Below, one piece after another: positions 33,844-43,240 of a DNA stretch of 64,000 bases. Source of the DNA: Martinezella tropici. GTDB lineage: Bacteria; Pseudomonadota; Alphaproteobacteria; Rhizobiales; Rhizobiaceae. The stretch lies in NCBI GenBank assembly GCA_000799755.1, contig JUHI01000016.1, forward strand, positions 91,371 to 155,370, read 5' to 3'. Under the pieces are notes generated by a model that made no database searches, was not told where the DNA came from, and saw only the letters and a program-made list of their open reading frames with translations. Position 1 is the first letter of the stretch; every line of letters starts with the position of its first letter. The position numbers and the translations under genes were made by a program.

Positions 33844-34851
33844 ATGTCCAATCAGCCCCCCGGAACCGTTCTGCCCGGGCTGAGGTTCAAGCAGCGTTTT
33901 CCGCTGCTGTCCCTTATTATCGAGCGTTGCGTGCTCAGCATCATCCTGCTCTTTGCGGTTTCTATCCTAATCTTCGGCGGGCTCGAAGCCCTGCCCGGCG
34001 ATTTCGCCACCACTTATCTCGGCCAGTCGGCGACGCCACAGGCGGTCGCCAATATCCGCGAGGAGCTCGGCCTCAATCGGCCCGTTGTCACCCGCTATGT
34101 CGAATGGCTCGGCAATGCGGTTCAGGGCGATTTCGGCACCTCCTGGGCCAGCAAGAATTCCGTCAGCGAGCAGATCGGCAAGCGGCTCGGCAATTCGCTG
34201 TTTCTGGCAGGCTTTGCCGCTTTGATCTCAGTGCCGCTCGCGGTCTGCCTGGGCATGCTGGCCGTCCACTACAGGAACCGTATGCCGGACAAGATCATCA
34301 ACGTCATTTCGCTGGCGGCAATCTCGCTGCCGGAGTTCTTCATCGGCTATCTCCTCATCATGTTCTTCTCGGTGAAATTCGGCATTGCGACCTTCCCGGC
34401 GACGGTCTTCGACGGCATGGGCTTCGTCGACCGGCTGAACGCGATCGCGCTGCCCACAGCAACCCTGGTTCTGGTCGTGCTTGCGCACATGATGCGCATG
34501 ACACGGGCCGCCATTCTTTCCGTCATGTCGTCGGCCTATATGGAAACCGCGGAGCTGAAAGGCCTTTCCGCCTTCCGCGCCATCGTCAAGCACGCCGCGC
34601 CCAATGCGCTGGCGCCGATCATCAACGTCATTGCGCTGAACCTTGCCTATCTCATCGTCGGTGTGGTCGTCGTCGAAGTCGTCTTCGTCTATCCCGGCAT
34701 GGGCCAGTACATGGTCGACGCGGTGACTGTACGCGACATGCCCGTGGTCCAGGCCTGTGGCCTGATCTTCGCCGCCGTCTACATCTTCCTCAACATGACG
34801 GCCGACATCCTCGCCATCGTCGCCAACCCACGTCTGAGGCATCCACGATGA
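33844..34851 (+). CDS. Peptide-type ABC transporter permease (DppB type)
   Basis: A 335-residue membrane protein. It opens with a hydrophobic span (CVLSIILLFAVSILIFGGLEALPGDF), the DppB family N-terminus, and has further family features: VANIREELGLNRPVVTRYVEWL and the cytoplasmic docking loop ETAELKGLSAFRAIVKHAAPNALAP. It has about six membrane segments. It is separated from its binding protein by a 197-bp region holding a hairpin and a RIME1-like element, and its TGA overlaps the next permease (ATGA). Confidence 0.9.
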   Translation: MSNQPPGTVLPGLRFKQRFPLLSLIIERCVLSIILLFAVSILIFGGLEALPGDFATTYLGQSATPQAVANIREELGLNRPVVTRYVEWLGNAVQGDFGTSWASKNSVSEQIGKRLGNSLFLAGFAALISVPLAVCLGMLAVHYRNRMPDKIINVISLAAISLPEFFIGYLLIMFFSVKFGIATFPATVFDGMGFVDRLNAIALPTATLVLVVLAHMMRMTRAAILSVMSSAYMETAELKGLSAFRAIVKHAAPNALAPIINVIALNLAYLIVGVVVVEVVFVYPGMGQYMVDAVTVRDMPVVQACGLIFAAVYIFLNMTADILAIVANPRLRHPR

Positions 34852-35675
34852 GATTGAGAGATATCCCCATCACCGCCTGGATCGGCATCATCGGTATCCT
34901 GATCGCCTTTATCTGCGCGATCTTTGCCCCCTGGATCGCCCCTTACGGCGAGACGGAAGTCGTCGGCAATGTCTGGCAGCCCGCCGATGCGCAATATTTC
35001 TTCGGTCTAGACAATCTCGGCCGCGATATCCTGTCGCGTCTGATCTATGGTACCCGCACGACCCTCTTCGTCGCGCTGGCGGCGACAATCATCTCCTTCT
35101 CGCTCGGCATCATCCTGAGTTTTACCGCCGCCGTCTCGCGCGGATTGATCGACACGGTCTTTTCGCGCTTCAACGATCTGATGATGTCGATCCCGACGCT
35201 GATCTTCGCGCTCGTCGTCCTTGCGGTCCTGCCACAGAACCTGATCGTGCTGATCCTCGTCATGGCCATCCTCGATTCCACCCGCGTCTATCGTCTCGGT
35301 CGCGCCGTGGCGCTCGATGTCGCGGTCATGGAATTCGTGGAAGCCGCCAAGCTGCGCGGCGAAGGCAAGATCTGGATCATCTTCCGCGAGATCCTCCCGA
35401 ATACGCTGTCGCCGCTACTGGCGGAATTCGGGCTGCGCTTCGCCTTCTCGATCCTGTTCCTCTCTACCCTCTCCTTCCTTGGCCTCGGCATCCAGCCACC
35501 GGCGGCCGACTGGGGCGGCATGGTCAAGGACAACAAGGACGGGATCATCTTCGGCATCTCCGCCGCGCTCGTGCCGGGTTCCGCAATCGCGGCGCTGGCG
35601 ATCTGTGTCAATCTGGTGGTCGACTGGCTGTTAAGGCGCACCTCCAGCCTCAAGGGAGGACGTGGCGATGCCTGA
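34848..35675 (+). CDS. Peptide-type ABC transporter permease (DppC type)
   Basis: A 275-residue permease. Family features are the early periplasmic FGLDNLGRDILSRLIYGTRTTL and the docking loop EAAKLRGEGKIWIIFREILPNTLSPLLAEF, ending with FLGLGIQPPAADWGGM. I chose the ATG that overlaps the upstream stop. Its own stop lies eight bases inside the ATPase gene, implying coupled translation. Confidence 0.9.
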   Translation: MRLRDIPITAWIGIIGILIAFICAIFAPWIAPYGETEVVGNVWQPADAQYFFGLDNLGRDILSRLIYGTRTTLFVALAATIISFSLGIILSFTAAVSRGLIDTVFSRFNDLMMSIPTLIFALVVLAVLPQNLIVLILVMAILDSTRVYRLGRAVALDVAVMEFVEAAKLRGEGKIWIIFREILPNTLSPLLAEFGLRFAFSILFLSTLSFLGLGIQPPAADWGGMVKDNKDGIIFGISAALVPGSAIAALAICVNLVVDWLLRRTSSLKGGRGDA

Positions 35676-37299
35676 GCTTCTTTCCGTTCGCGATCTCAAG
35701 ATCGAGGCAACCAGCTATCCGCCGGGCGAGCCGCCGAAACGCGTCACCATTGTCGATGGCGTTTCCTTCGATCTGCAAAAGGGCAAGGTGCTTGGCCTGA
35801 TCGGCGAGTCCGGCGCCGGCAAATCCACCATCGGTCTTTCCGCCCTCGCCTATGGCCGCGGCGGTGCAGAGATTACCGGCGGTCAGGTGCTGCTCGACGG
35901 TGTCGATATCCTGCCGCTCGGCAAATCGGGCATCCGCAAAATCCGCGGCGCGCGGGTCTGCTATGTCGCCCAATCGGCCGCCGCTGCCTTCAATCCGGCG
36001 CATCGGCTCGGCGCGCAGGTGATCGAGGCAACCGTGAAGCACGGCCTGATGACGACGGAGGAGGCAAAAAAGCGGGCGCTCTATCTCTTCCGGGTGCTTG
36101 GTCTGCCAAACCCCGAAACATTCGGCGATCGCTATCCGCACCAGGTCTCGGGCGGCCAGCTGCAGCGCGCCATGACCGCCATGGCGCTCTGCTCCAACCC
36201 GGAGCTGATCGTCTTCGACGAGCCGACGACCGCGCTCGATGTCACCACGCAGATCGATGTGCTGGCGGCGATCAAGCACGCCATCGAAGAGACACACACC
36301 GCCGCGCTTTACATCACCCATGACCTCGCCGTCGTCGCCCAGATTTCCGACGACATCATGGTGCTCAGGCACGGCAAGACGGTGGAATATGGCAGCGTTA
36401 AGCAGATCATCGAGGAGCCAAGCCAGGATTATACCCGCGCCCTCGTCAACGTCCGCCAGGAGGCACGGCCCGAGGCTGCCGACCAATCCAGCGCGCTTTT
36501 GAAGGTCGAGAACATAAGCGCGCAATACTCCAATGGTTTCAGGGTATTACATGATGTTTCTCTACATGTTCCTAAAGGCCAGACATTGGCTGTGGTCGGC
36601 GAGTCCGGCTCCGGCAAATCGACGCTTGCCCGTGTCATCACCGGCCTCTTGCCGCCGAGCGACGGGCGGATCTCCTTCGACGGCAAGCCGCTGACGCCGG
36701 CCTTGAAGAACCGCTCGCGGGATGAGCTGCGGCGAATCCAGCTGATCTACCAGATGGCCGATACCGCCATGAACCCGCGCCAAACTGTGCGCGACATCAT
36801 TGGTCGTCCGCTGACCTTCTATGACGGTCTGCACGGCGCAGCGAAGACCGCGCGCGTGAAAGAGCTGCTGGATCTGATCGAGATGGGCAACGGCTTCATC
36901 GATCGCTATCCGGCCGAGCTTTCCGGCGGCCAGAAGCAGCGCGTCGCCATCGCCAGAGCGCTTGCCGCGAAGCCGGAACTCATCCTTTGCGATGAGCCGA
37001 CATCGGCGCTCGATCCGCTGGTTGCCGAGGGCATCTTGAAACTGCTCTTGAAGCTGCAGGAGGAGGCACACCTCTCCTACGTCTTCATCACCCACGATAT
37101 CGCGATTGTGCGCGCCATCGCCGACAGCGTCGCCGTGATGCATCGCGGCAAGCTCGTGCGCTTCGGCCCGAAGTCGCAAGCACTTTCACCGCCCTTCGAC
37201 GATTACACCGACCTGCTCTTGAAATCCGTGCCCGAGATGGAGATCGGCTGGCTGGAGCGCGTGCTGACGACGCGGAGAATGGAGAGCGCCGGAAACTGA
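35668..37299 (+). CDS. Fused dual ABC ATPase (DppD-DppF type)
   Basis: A 543-residue protein with two complete ATPase domains. The first has GESGAGKSTIGLSAL, VSGGQLQRAMTAMAL and LIVFDEPTTALDVTTQ; the second GESGSGKSTLARVI, LSGGQKQRVAIARAL and LILCDEPTSALDPLVAE. Most Dpp/Opp systems use two polypeptides, but such fusions are common in alphaproteobacteria. It is the last gene of the transporter cluster; the start follows CAAGGGAGGACGTGGCG. Confidence 0.92.
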   Translation: MPELLSVRDLKIEATSYPPGEPPKRVTIVDGVSFDLQKGKVLGLIGESGAGKSTIGLSALAYGRGGAEITGGQVLLDGVDILPLGKSGIRKIRGARVCYVAQSAAAAFNPAHRLGAQVIEATVKHGLMTTEEAKKRALYLFRVLGLPNPETFGDRYPHQVSGGQLQRAMTAMALCSNPELIVFDEPTTALDVTTQIDVLAAIKHAIEETHTAALYITHDLAVVAQISDDIMVLRHGKTVEYGSVKQIIEEPSQDYTRALVNVRQEARPEAADQSSALLKVENISAQYSNGFRVLHDVSLHVPKGQTLAVVGESGSGKSTLARVITGLLPPSDGRISFDGKPLTPALKNRSRDELRRIQLIYQMADTAMNPRQTVRDIIGRPLTFYDGLHGAAKTARVKELLDLIEMGNGFIDRYPAELSGGQKQRVAIARALAAKPELILCDEPTSALDPLVAEGILKLLLKLQEEAHLSYVFITHDIAIVRAIADSVAVMHRGKLVRFGPKSQALSPPFDDYTDLLLKSVPEMEIGWLERVLTTRRMESAGN

Positions 37300-37360
37300 A
37301 GTTTCGGCGTCCTCGACTCCCGCCGTTCGGCGTTTGCTCGCTTTCATGTAAATCGAGGGC

Positions 37361-38470
37361 TCAGCGCGTCAGGCGCGTGCTGAGTTCAAGAGCCAATGCG
37401 CTGGCATTGCGGCCAACGATCATACTCTGGTGATTGCCGGCAACATCGACCCACTCCGCATGCACCAGAAGGTGCCTCCATATGGATTTCGGATCGCAAT
37501 CGACAGGAGAGCCTTGAGCGCTGCGAAAGAAAGTCAGCTCGCCGTCGTAACGATCTGGCTTGTAAACGCCTTTCATGCGCAGGAGTTGCCGGGCGGCGGC
37601 ATCATAATGTGGGGGATATTCTCCCATCCATTGGGGTGCCAGTTCCGGGTAGTAGGCCGTGTGCGGATCAGCATAGCGGAACGAGAGCGGCTTCAGCTTT
37701 CTTGCGAAATATTCTCGTCGCCCGATAGCCAGCCGGTTTGGCTTTGTCAGTTGCTGGCCGGACGGGCGAAGACCACTCTTCGTGAGATTTTTCTTTCTGG
37801 TTCTGGCTCTCCTCCAGCGTTGCCACATGAACTTGCCCCAGAGCATCAACGGCCATTCCTGCTCACCCAGCGGGGTATCGAGCATCCCGAGAAACGCGAT
37901 CTCCTTCTTCTGCGCTCTCAAGGCGCGCGCAAGCTCCAAGGCAAAAACACCGCCGAAAGAATAACCCAGCAATCGATAGGGCTCTCCTATCCCTGCTGCC
38001 TGCAGCGTTCTCAGCGTCTCTGCAACTTCATCCTGGACTGTTGCCGGATGCTGACGATCGCGATTAAAGTCCGTCAAAGCGATACCCAGGATCGGCCCGG
38101 GAAAGCGGATTTCCTTGATGAGTTGCTGCATCTCCAGAAAGCAGCTTGCGCCGCCGGCAAATAGCAGTAGCGGCACCGCACCTTCCCCGCCGCGGAGTTC
38201 TACGATTTTCGGCTGGGATGAGAGGTCTTCGTGACCGGAAATTGCAAGGCTGAGTGCGTCAAGGGTGCGATGACGATAGAATACATTGACATCCCACTCC
38301 TCCCCGGTTTCACTCCATAAGCGCTTGATGAAATTCAGGGACCGATTGACTGAAACGACATCTGGAATGTCAGCCTTGTGCTCCAGATCGATCTTTGCCT
38401 CCCGACGAAGCAGATCGCTGACATAGGCACAGTGGCTGGAATCCGCATCTGTTTTCACAGAGAAAAGCAT
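37361..38470 (-). CDS. NRPS-type thioesterase with a degenerate carrier-like N-terminus
   Basis: A 369-residue protein. Residues about 90-369 form an alpha/beta-hydrolase thioesterase of the NRPS/PKS type I class: PLLLFAGGASC, nucleophile GYSFGG (Ser171), Asp in LGMLDTP (about 198) and His in VAGNHQSM. Residues 35-85 resemble the second half of a carrier domain (SLNFIKRLWSE...VFYRHRTLDALSLAI), but the phosphopantetheine Ser motif is absent. No NRPS or PKS is nearby, so it is an orphan. It could be a remnant of a synthetase or a stand-alone esterase. It is convergent with the ATPase gene. Confidence 0.72.
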   Translation of the reverse strand: MLFSVKTDADSSHCAYVSDLLRREAKIDLEHKADIPDVVSVNRSLNFIKRLWSETGEEWDVNVFYRHRTLDALSLAISGHEDLSSQPKIVELRGGEGAVPLLLFAGGASCFLEMQQLIKEIRFPGPILGIALTDFNRDRQHPATVQDEVAETLRTLQAAGIGEPYRLLGYSFGGVFALELARALRAQKKEIAFLGMLDTPLGEQEWPLMLWGKFMWQRWRRARTRKKNLTKSGLRPSGQQLTKPNRLAIGRREYFARKLKPLSFRYADPHTAYYPELAPQWMGEYPPHYDAAARQLLRMKGVYKPDRYDGELTFFRSAQGSPVDCDPKSIWRHLLVHAEWVDVAGNHQSMIVGRNASALALELSTRLTR

Positions 38471-38723
38471 TTAAGCGCCCTCGAGTATCGAAGCATGCGT
38501 CACTAATGCAATTATAGACAGTATTCTTATAAAGCGATCATTAATATATTCTGTAAAGACACAACTTGCTCTTGTATTTTATGGTCTGCGTCATTGAGCA
38601 ATCGAATGACCAGCCGAAATTGGCTCCCATCTGGCCGAAGGCAGGCTCTTCGGTAGCAAGGGCAAGCGGTGTCATCCTTGGAGAGCCGTCGTGCCGAATG
38701 GACGAACCCGACAATCGAGGTCG
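38471..38723. other. AT-rich intergenic region, no gene seen
   Basis: About 250 bp between two minus-strand genes, richer in A/T than its surroundings (for example near 38500-38580). It should contain the thioesterase promoter. I see no convincing ORF, RNA or repeat. Confidence 0.5.
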
Positions 38724-39509
38724 TCAATATTCCGCTGGCACGGCATACACCTCGGCAGATGGATCGGCGAGGAAGGAGCGCACCGTTGGCGGCAGCTGGC
38801 GCGATGACAGTGGCAAGGGACCACAGCGCGAAAGAAGTTCACGCAGGTCCGGTTCAGCGCCGACATGCCGCCAAATCATTCGGGACGCATAGGGCAGGTT
38901 TTCCTTTCGCCAGGAAACCCCCATGGTTGTTCCCCGCAGATAGACGCGCTGGTGCTCATCGAACGGCAGCAAGATCGTCTGCGACAACATGGAATTCGGG
39001 CCGACGACGCGTTCGGTGATGAAGATCCGATTGCGATAGAAGGCTGCCAAGCCCACATATTTCGAAAACTGCTGGATGCCGTTTCCAGGGTCCCGCAGGC
39101 GCTCCATCGATTTGACATGCACCAGCCCATCCTGCTCGACGAGCCGACTGCAGGAACAGACGATCATCCCTGGCCAGGACGGCGAGCGATGGTAGGTCTG
39201 GAAATAGCCGATATGGCGCCTGAGCGCAGTCAGATTTCCGGGAAACGCCTTCAACAGCTCTGAACTTTCATTGAAGCTGAGCGCCGGCTTGCGAAGGCGC
39301 TCGCGAAAGAGCTTGGGAGCAAGGCCGAAATCGGCTGCATCGAGATCGAAATACTTGGCGATGCGCGCCAGATTATGGGCGGACGGTCTCGTCTGGCCGT
39401 TGATGTATCGGTTAAATTGCTGCCGGTTGATATCGATTGCACGGCACAGATGCGAAATGGAACGCTGCGTTGCGCAGGCAATTTTCAGGTTCTCGACCAG
39501 ATAAGGCAT
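38724..39509 (-). CDS. Helix-turn-helix (Xre-like) transcriptional regulator
   Basis: A 261-residue regulator with an N-terminal Xre-like helix-turn-helix (SISHLCRAIDINRQQFNRYINGQTRPSAHNLARIAKYFDL, about residues 18-56) and a long C-terminal sensor-like domain of unrecognised type. It is divergent from the orphan binding protein and CocE-type hydrolase genes across 122 bp, so it probably controls them. The ligand is unknown. Confidence 0.78.
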   Translation of the reverse strand: MPYLVENLKIACATQRSISHLCRAIDINRQQFNRYINGQTRPSAHNLARIAKYFDLDAADFGLAPKLFRERLRKPALSFNESSELLKAFPGNLTALRRHIGYFQTYHRSPSWPGMIVCSCSRLVEQDGLVHVKSMERLRDPGNGIQQFSKYVGLAAFYRNRIFITERVVGPNSMLSQTILLPFDEHQRVYLRGTTMGVSWRKENLPYASRMIWRHVGAEPDLRELLSRCGPLPLSSRQLPPTVRSFLADPSAEVYAVPAEY

Positions 39510-39631
39510 CGGCGGCTCCGTCTTGGAAAGACTAGCGTAAACTTGCTTAAAGATGCGTCAAGTCGCGAAATTGCGTGAGCCGGCCCGACCTCTACGTTCC
39601 CACCTACAAAATGCAAAACGAGGGAACTGTC

Positions 39632-41212
39632 ATGACGCATGAAAAGGATCAATCTTCACAGCTGAAAATCGGTCGCCGCCACTTCCTGGGTGGCGCCGTC
39701 GCGCTGGGTGCCTTGCCGGCCCTCACCTCCGGTCTTCTAATGCCGCGCGATGCCCGCGCTCAGGAAGCCAAGCATGGCGGCCACCTGAAGCTCGGCCTCA
39801 AAGGCGGCGCCACCAGCGATGCGCTCGACCCGGCGACCTATAGCGCAACCGTCTTGTTCGTCATCGGCCGCCTCTGGGGCGATACGCTCGTCGAATCCGA
39901 TCCCAAGACCGGCGCTCCCTTGCCGTCGCTGGCATCCTCCTGGACGCCGTCGGCCGACGCCTCGGTCTGGACCTTCAAGATCCGCAACGACGTGCAGTTT
40001 CACGACGGCAGCAAGATGACCGTCGCCGATATCGTCGCGACGCTGAAGCGGCACGCGGACAAGAATTCGCAATCGGGCGCTCTCGGGCTCATGGCCTCGA
40101 TCACCGGTATCGAGGAAAAGGCGGGGGATCTTGTCCTGACGCTTTCCGAAGGCAATGCGGACCTGCCCCTGCTCTTGACCGATTACCACTTGATCATCCA
40201 GCCGAAGGGCGGCGTCGAAAAGCCGGCGGCCGCCATCGGCACGGGCCCCTACATTCTGAAGAGCTTCGAACCCGGCGTTCGCGCGACGTTCGAGAAGAAC
40301 CCTAAGGATTGGCGCTCCGACCGCGGCTTTGTCGACAGCGTCGAAATCCTCGTCATCAACGACAACACCGCCCGCATCGCCTCGCTTGCCTCAGGCCAGG
40401 TGCATTTCGTCAACAATGTCGATCCGAAGACCGTCCCGATGCTGCAGCGGGCACCGACTGTCGACATCGTCCGGAACGCAGGCAAGGGTTTCTACTGCTT
40501 CCTGATGCATTGCGACACGGCCCCCTTCGACAACAACGATCTTCGTCTCGCGCTGAAATATGCCATCGATCGCCAGTCGATCCTGGATAAGGTTCTGGGC
40601 GGCTACGGCACCATCGGCAACGACTATCCGGTCAACTCCAACTATGCTCTGGCCCCGACCGATATCGAACAGCGGTCTTATGATCCGGACAAGGCCGCCT
40701 TCCACTTCAAGAAATCGGGCCTCGATCGTCCGGTTCAGTTGCTGACCTCCGACGCAGCCTTTCCGGGCGCCGTGGATGCGGCGATCCTGTTCCAGCAAAG
40801 CGCAAGCAAGGCCGGCATCAAGATCGACGTCAAGCGCGAACCGGAAGACGGCTACTGGACCAATGTCTGGAACAAGCAGCCTTTCTGCGCCTCCTTCTGG
40901 GGTGGCCGCCCGACCCAGGATTCGCGCTATTCCACCTCATACCTATCGAGCGCCGAGTGGAACGACACGCGTTTCAAGCGCCCTGACTTCGACAAGCTGG
41001 TGCTGCAGGCACGGGCGGAGCTCGATGACACCAAGCGCAAGGTGCTTTATCGACAGTTGGCTCTGATGGTGCGAGACGATGGCGGCCTCATCCTGCCCGT
41101 CTTCAACGACTACATCATGGCCTCTTCGAAAACGCTGAAGGGATATGTCGACGACATCGGCAACGATTTGTCCAACGGCTACATCGGCAGCCGCGTATGG
41201 TTTAACGCATAA
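39632..41212 (+). CDS. Second peptide-type ABC binding protein, Tat-exported
   Basis: A 526-residue paralogue of the protein at 32057-33646, matching it along the whole length with long identical blocks (SFEPGVRATFE, TAPFDNNDLR, NDTRFKRPDFDKL). The twin-arginine signal is IGRRHFLGGAVALGALPAL, cleaved near ARA-QEAKHGG. The ATG at 39632 is preceded by GAGGGAA; the upstream in-frame ATG at 39611 has no SD. It has no permease genes of its own and probably shares the transporter encoded 4 kb upstream. It is 17 bp upstream of the CocE-type hydrolase gene. Confidence 0.88.
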   Translation: MTHEKDQSSQLKIGRRHFLGGAVALGALPALTSGLLMPRDARAQEAKHGGHLKLGLKGGATSDALDPATYSATVLFVIGRLWGDTLVESDPKTGAPLPSLASSWTPSADASVWTFKIRNDVQFHDGSKMTVADIVATLKRHADKNSQSGALGLMASITGIEEKAGDLVLTLSEGNADLPLLLTDYHLIIQPKGGVEKPAAAIGTGPYILKSFEPGVRATFEKNPKDWRSDRGFVDSVEILVINDNTARIASLASGQVHFVNNVDPKTVPMLQRAPTVDIVRNAGKGFYCFLMHCDTAPFDNNDLRLALKYAIDRQSILDKVLGGYGTIGNDYPVNSNYALAPTDIEQRSYDPDKAAFHFKKSGLDRPVQLLTSDAAFPGAVDAAILFQQSASKAGIKIDVKREPEDGYWTNVWNKQPFCASFWGGRPTQDSRYSTSYLSSAEWNDTRFKRPDFDKLVLQARAELDDTKRKVLYRQLALMVRDDGGLILPVFNDYIMASSKTLKGYVDDIGNDLSNGYIGSRVWFNA

Positions 41213-41229
41213 GCCTCTTCGGGATATAT

Positions 41230-43239
41230 ATGATCATGACTGAGCGCAGCTTCACCACCATCGAAAATCAGTGGATCACCCTGAAGGACGGCACCCGGCT
41301 TGCGGCCCGCATCTGGATGCCCGATGGCGCGGAGAGCAATCCCGTGCCGGCGGTCTTCGAGTTCCTGCCCTACCGCAAGCGCGACGGGACGAGCCCCCGC
41401 GATGAATCCACCTACCCGGTCTTTGCAGCAGCCGGCATCGCCGGCGTCCGCGTCGATATCCGAGGCTCCGGAGAATCCAGCGGCATCATCGACGGCGAAT
41501 ATACAGAGCTTGAGCTTGCCAATGCCTGCGAGCTGATCGCCTGGATCGCGGCCCAGCCCTGGTCGAACGGCTCCGTCGGCATGATGGGTATTTCCTGGGG
41601 CGGTTTCAATTGCCTGCAGGTCGCGGCCCTGAAGCCTCCGGCGTTGAAGGCGGTGATTTCGATCGCCTCCACGGTCGATCGCTATAATGACGACATCCAT
41701 TACAAGAATGGCTGCCATCTCTCCGCCCAGCTCTCGTGGGCGGCGACCATGCTCGGCTATCAATCGCGTTCGCCCGATCCGGCCATCGTCGGCGACGACT
41801 GGCGGGGTATGTGGCTGGAACGCCTGGAGCAGGAACCCTTCTTCATGGAGGAATGGCTCCAGCATCAGCGTCGCGATGATTTCTGGCGCCATGGTTCGAT
41901 CTGCGAGGATTTCGCCGGCTTCGATATCCCGGCCATCGTCATCGCCGGCTGGGCGGATGGCTATCGCAACACGCCGCTACTGGCGGTCGAAGGGCTCGGG
42001 GATAAGGCGAAGGCGTTGATCGGTCCGTGGGTTCACAAATATCCGCATTTCGCCTGGCCGAAGCCGCGCGCCGATTTCCACGGAGAGGCCATCGCCTGGT
42101 GGAACCACTGGCTGCGCGGCGAGCGCAACGGCGCGGAGGCCATGCCATCCGTGCGCGCTTATATTCTCGACGCAGCCAAACCCGCAAAACGCCGCGATTT
42201 CGATCCCGGTTTCTGGATCGCCAAACCAGAATGGCGCCAGCCGGAGATGCAGTGCTTCTACGTTGAGCAGTTCGGCACGCTGATGGAAGGCATGCCGATC
42301 CCGCATGCGCCGGAACATCCGGTCTATCTGCGCTCGCCGCTCGACACCGGCACCGCCTCGGGCGAATGGTTCACCCTGAAGCCGGATGCGGAAATGGCGA
42401 TCGACCAGCGTATCGACGACGCCGGGTCGCTGACTTTCCAGACCGCGCCGCTGGTCGAGGATCACGATTATCTCGGCCGCCCGGTCGTCACCTTGACGCT
42501 GCGGTGCGACGCCGAAACCGCCAATCTCTGCGCAAGGCTTGTCGATATCCATCCGGACGGCACGGCGACGCGCGTCTCCTTCGGCGTGCTCAATCTCGCC
42601 CATCGCAATGGCAATGCCGCGCCTGAGCCACTGATTAAGAGTCAGCTGGTCCGAGTGACGGTAACACTCGATGCCTGCGGCTATCGTTTCCGCAAGGGTC
42701 ATCGCATCCGCCTGTCGCTGTCGACGGCCTATTGGCCGATGGTGCTGCCGCCGCCGGAAGATCCCGGCCTGACGATCGATATCGCCTCCATCGGCCTCGC
42801 CTTGCCTCAGCTCGGTGCGCATGAGCTCATCGAGGTCAAGCAGCCTGACAATCCCAACCCGCTGCCGAAGTATATCGAACATGCAGCGGGTTCGACGAAG
42901 CGACAGGTGATGCGCGATCTCTCGGCCGGCGTCACGCGCTATGAAATCCATGAGGATACCGGCCTTTCCGAACATCCCGGCACCGGCCTTTCGACGCGGC
43001 AATTGCGCGAGGAGACCTGGTCGATCGCGCCGGATGACCCGCTGTCGATGACGGGTATCTCGACATGGACGTGCGACATGCAACGTCCCGGCTGGTTCGT
43101 CCGCACGGTGGCGACATCATCCATATCCTGCACTGCGAGGGACTGGGTCATCAGCGCCTCCGTCGTTGCCTATGAGGGCGAGACCGAGATCTTCCGGAAG
43201 ATATTCGAGGAGAAGCGTATCGCGCGTGACCTGATGTAG
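41230..43239 (+). CDS. CocE/NonD-family serine hydrolase
   Basis: A 669-residue hydrolase of the X-Pro dipeptidyl-peptidase/cocaine-esterase family. The alpha/beta catalytic domain has VRVDIRGSGESSG, nucleophile MMGISWGGFN (Ser122), the Asp in AGWADGYRN, and His in GPWVHKYPH. A C-terminal jelly-roll domain begins near LDTGTASGEWF. It has no signal peptide, so it acts on imported substrate. It is co-transcribed with the second binding protein, which suggests hydrolysis of an imported ester or amide (possibly an acyl-carnitine-like compound; inference). ATG 41236 is an alternative start. Confidence 0.85.
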   Translation: MIMTERSFTTIENQWITLKDGTRLAARIWMPDGAESNPVPAVFEFLPYRKRDGTSPRDESTYPVFAAAGIAGVRVDIRGSGESSGIIDGEYTELELANACELIAWIAAQPWSNGSVGMMGISWGGFNCLQVAALKPPALKAVISIASTVDRYNDDIHYKNGCHLSAQLSWAATMLGYQSRSPDPAIVGDDWRGMWLERLEQEPFFMEEWLQHQRRDDFWRHGSICEDFAGFDIPAIVIAGWADGYRNTPLLAVEGLGDKAKALIGPWVHKYPHFAWPKPRADFHGEAIAWWNHWLRGERNGAEAMPSVRAYILDAAKPAKRRDFDPGFWIAKPEWRQPEMQCFYVEQFGTLMEGMPIPHAPEHPVYLRSPLDTGTASGEWFTLKPDAEMAIDQRIDDAGSLTFQTAPLVEDHDYLGRPVVTLTLRCDAETANLCARLVDIHPDGTATRVSFGVLNLAHRNGNAAPEPLIKSQLVRVTVTLDACGYRFRKGHRIRLSLSTAYWPMVLPPPEDPGLTIDIASIGLALPQLGAHELIEVKQPDNPNPLPKYIEHAAGSTKRQVMRDLSAGVTRYEIHEDTGLSEHPGTGLSTRQLREETWSIAPDDPLSMTGISTWTCDMQRPGWFVRTVATSSISCTARDWVISASVVAYEGETEIFRKIFEEKRIARDLM

Positions 43240-43240
43240 G

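Noticed and set aside
33741..39577. AATTGCGT(A/G) repeats at 33741, 33766 and 39569 as operators of the Xre-type regulator
   Set aside because: The first two are parts of the RIME1-like element, which also occurs at 58.5 kb away from this regulator; the third is an isolated partial match.
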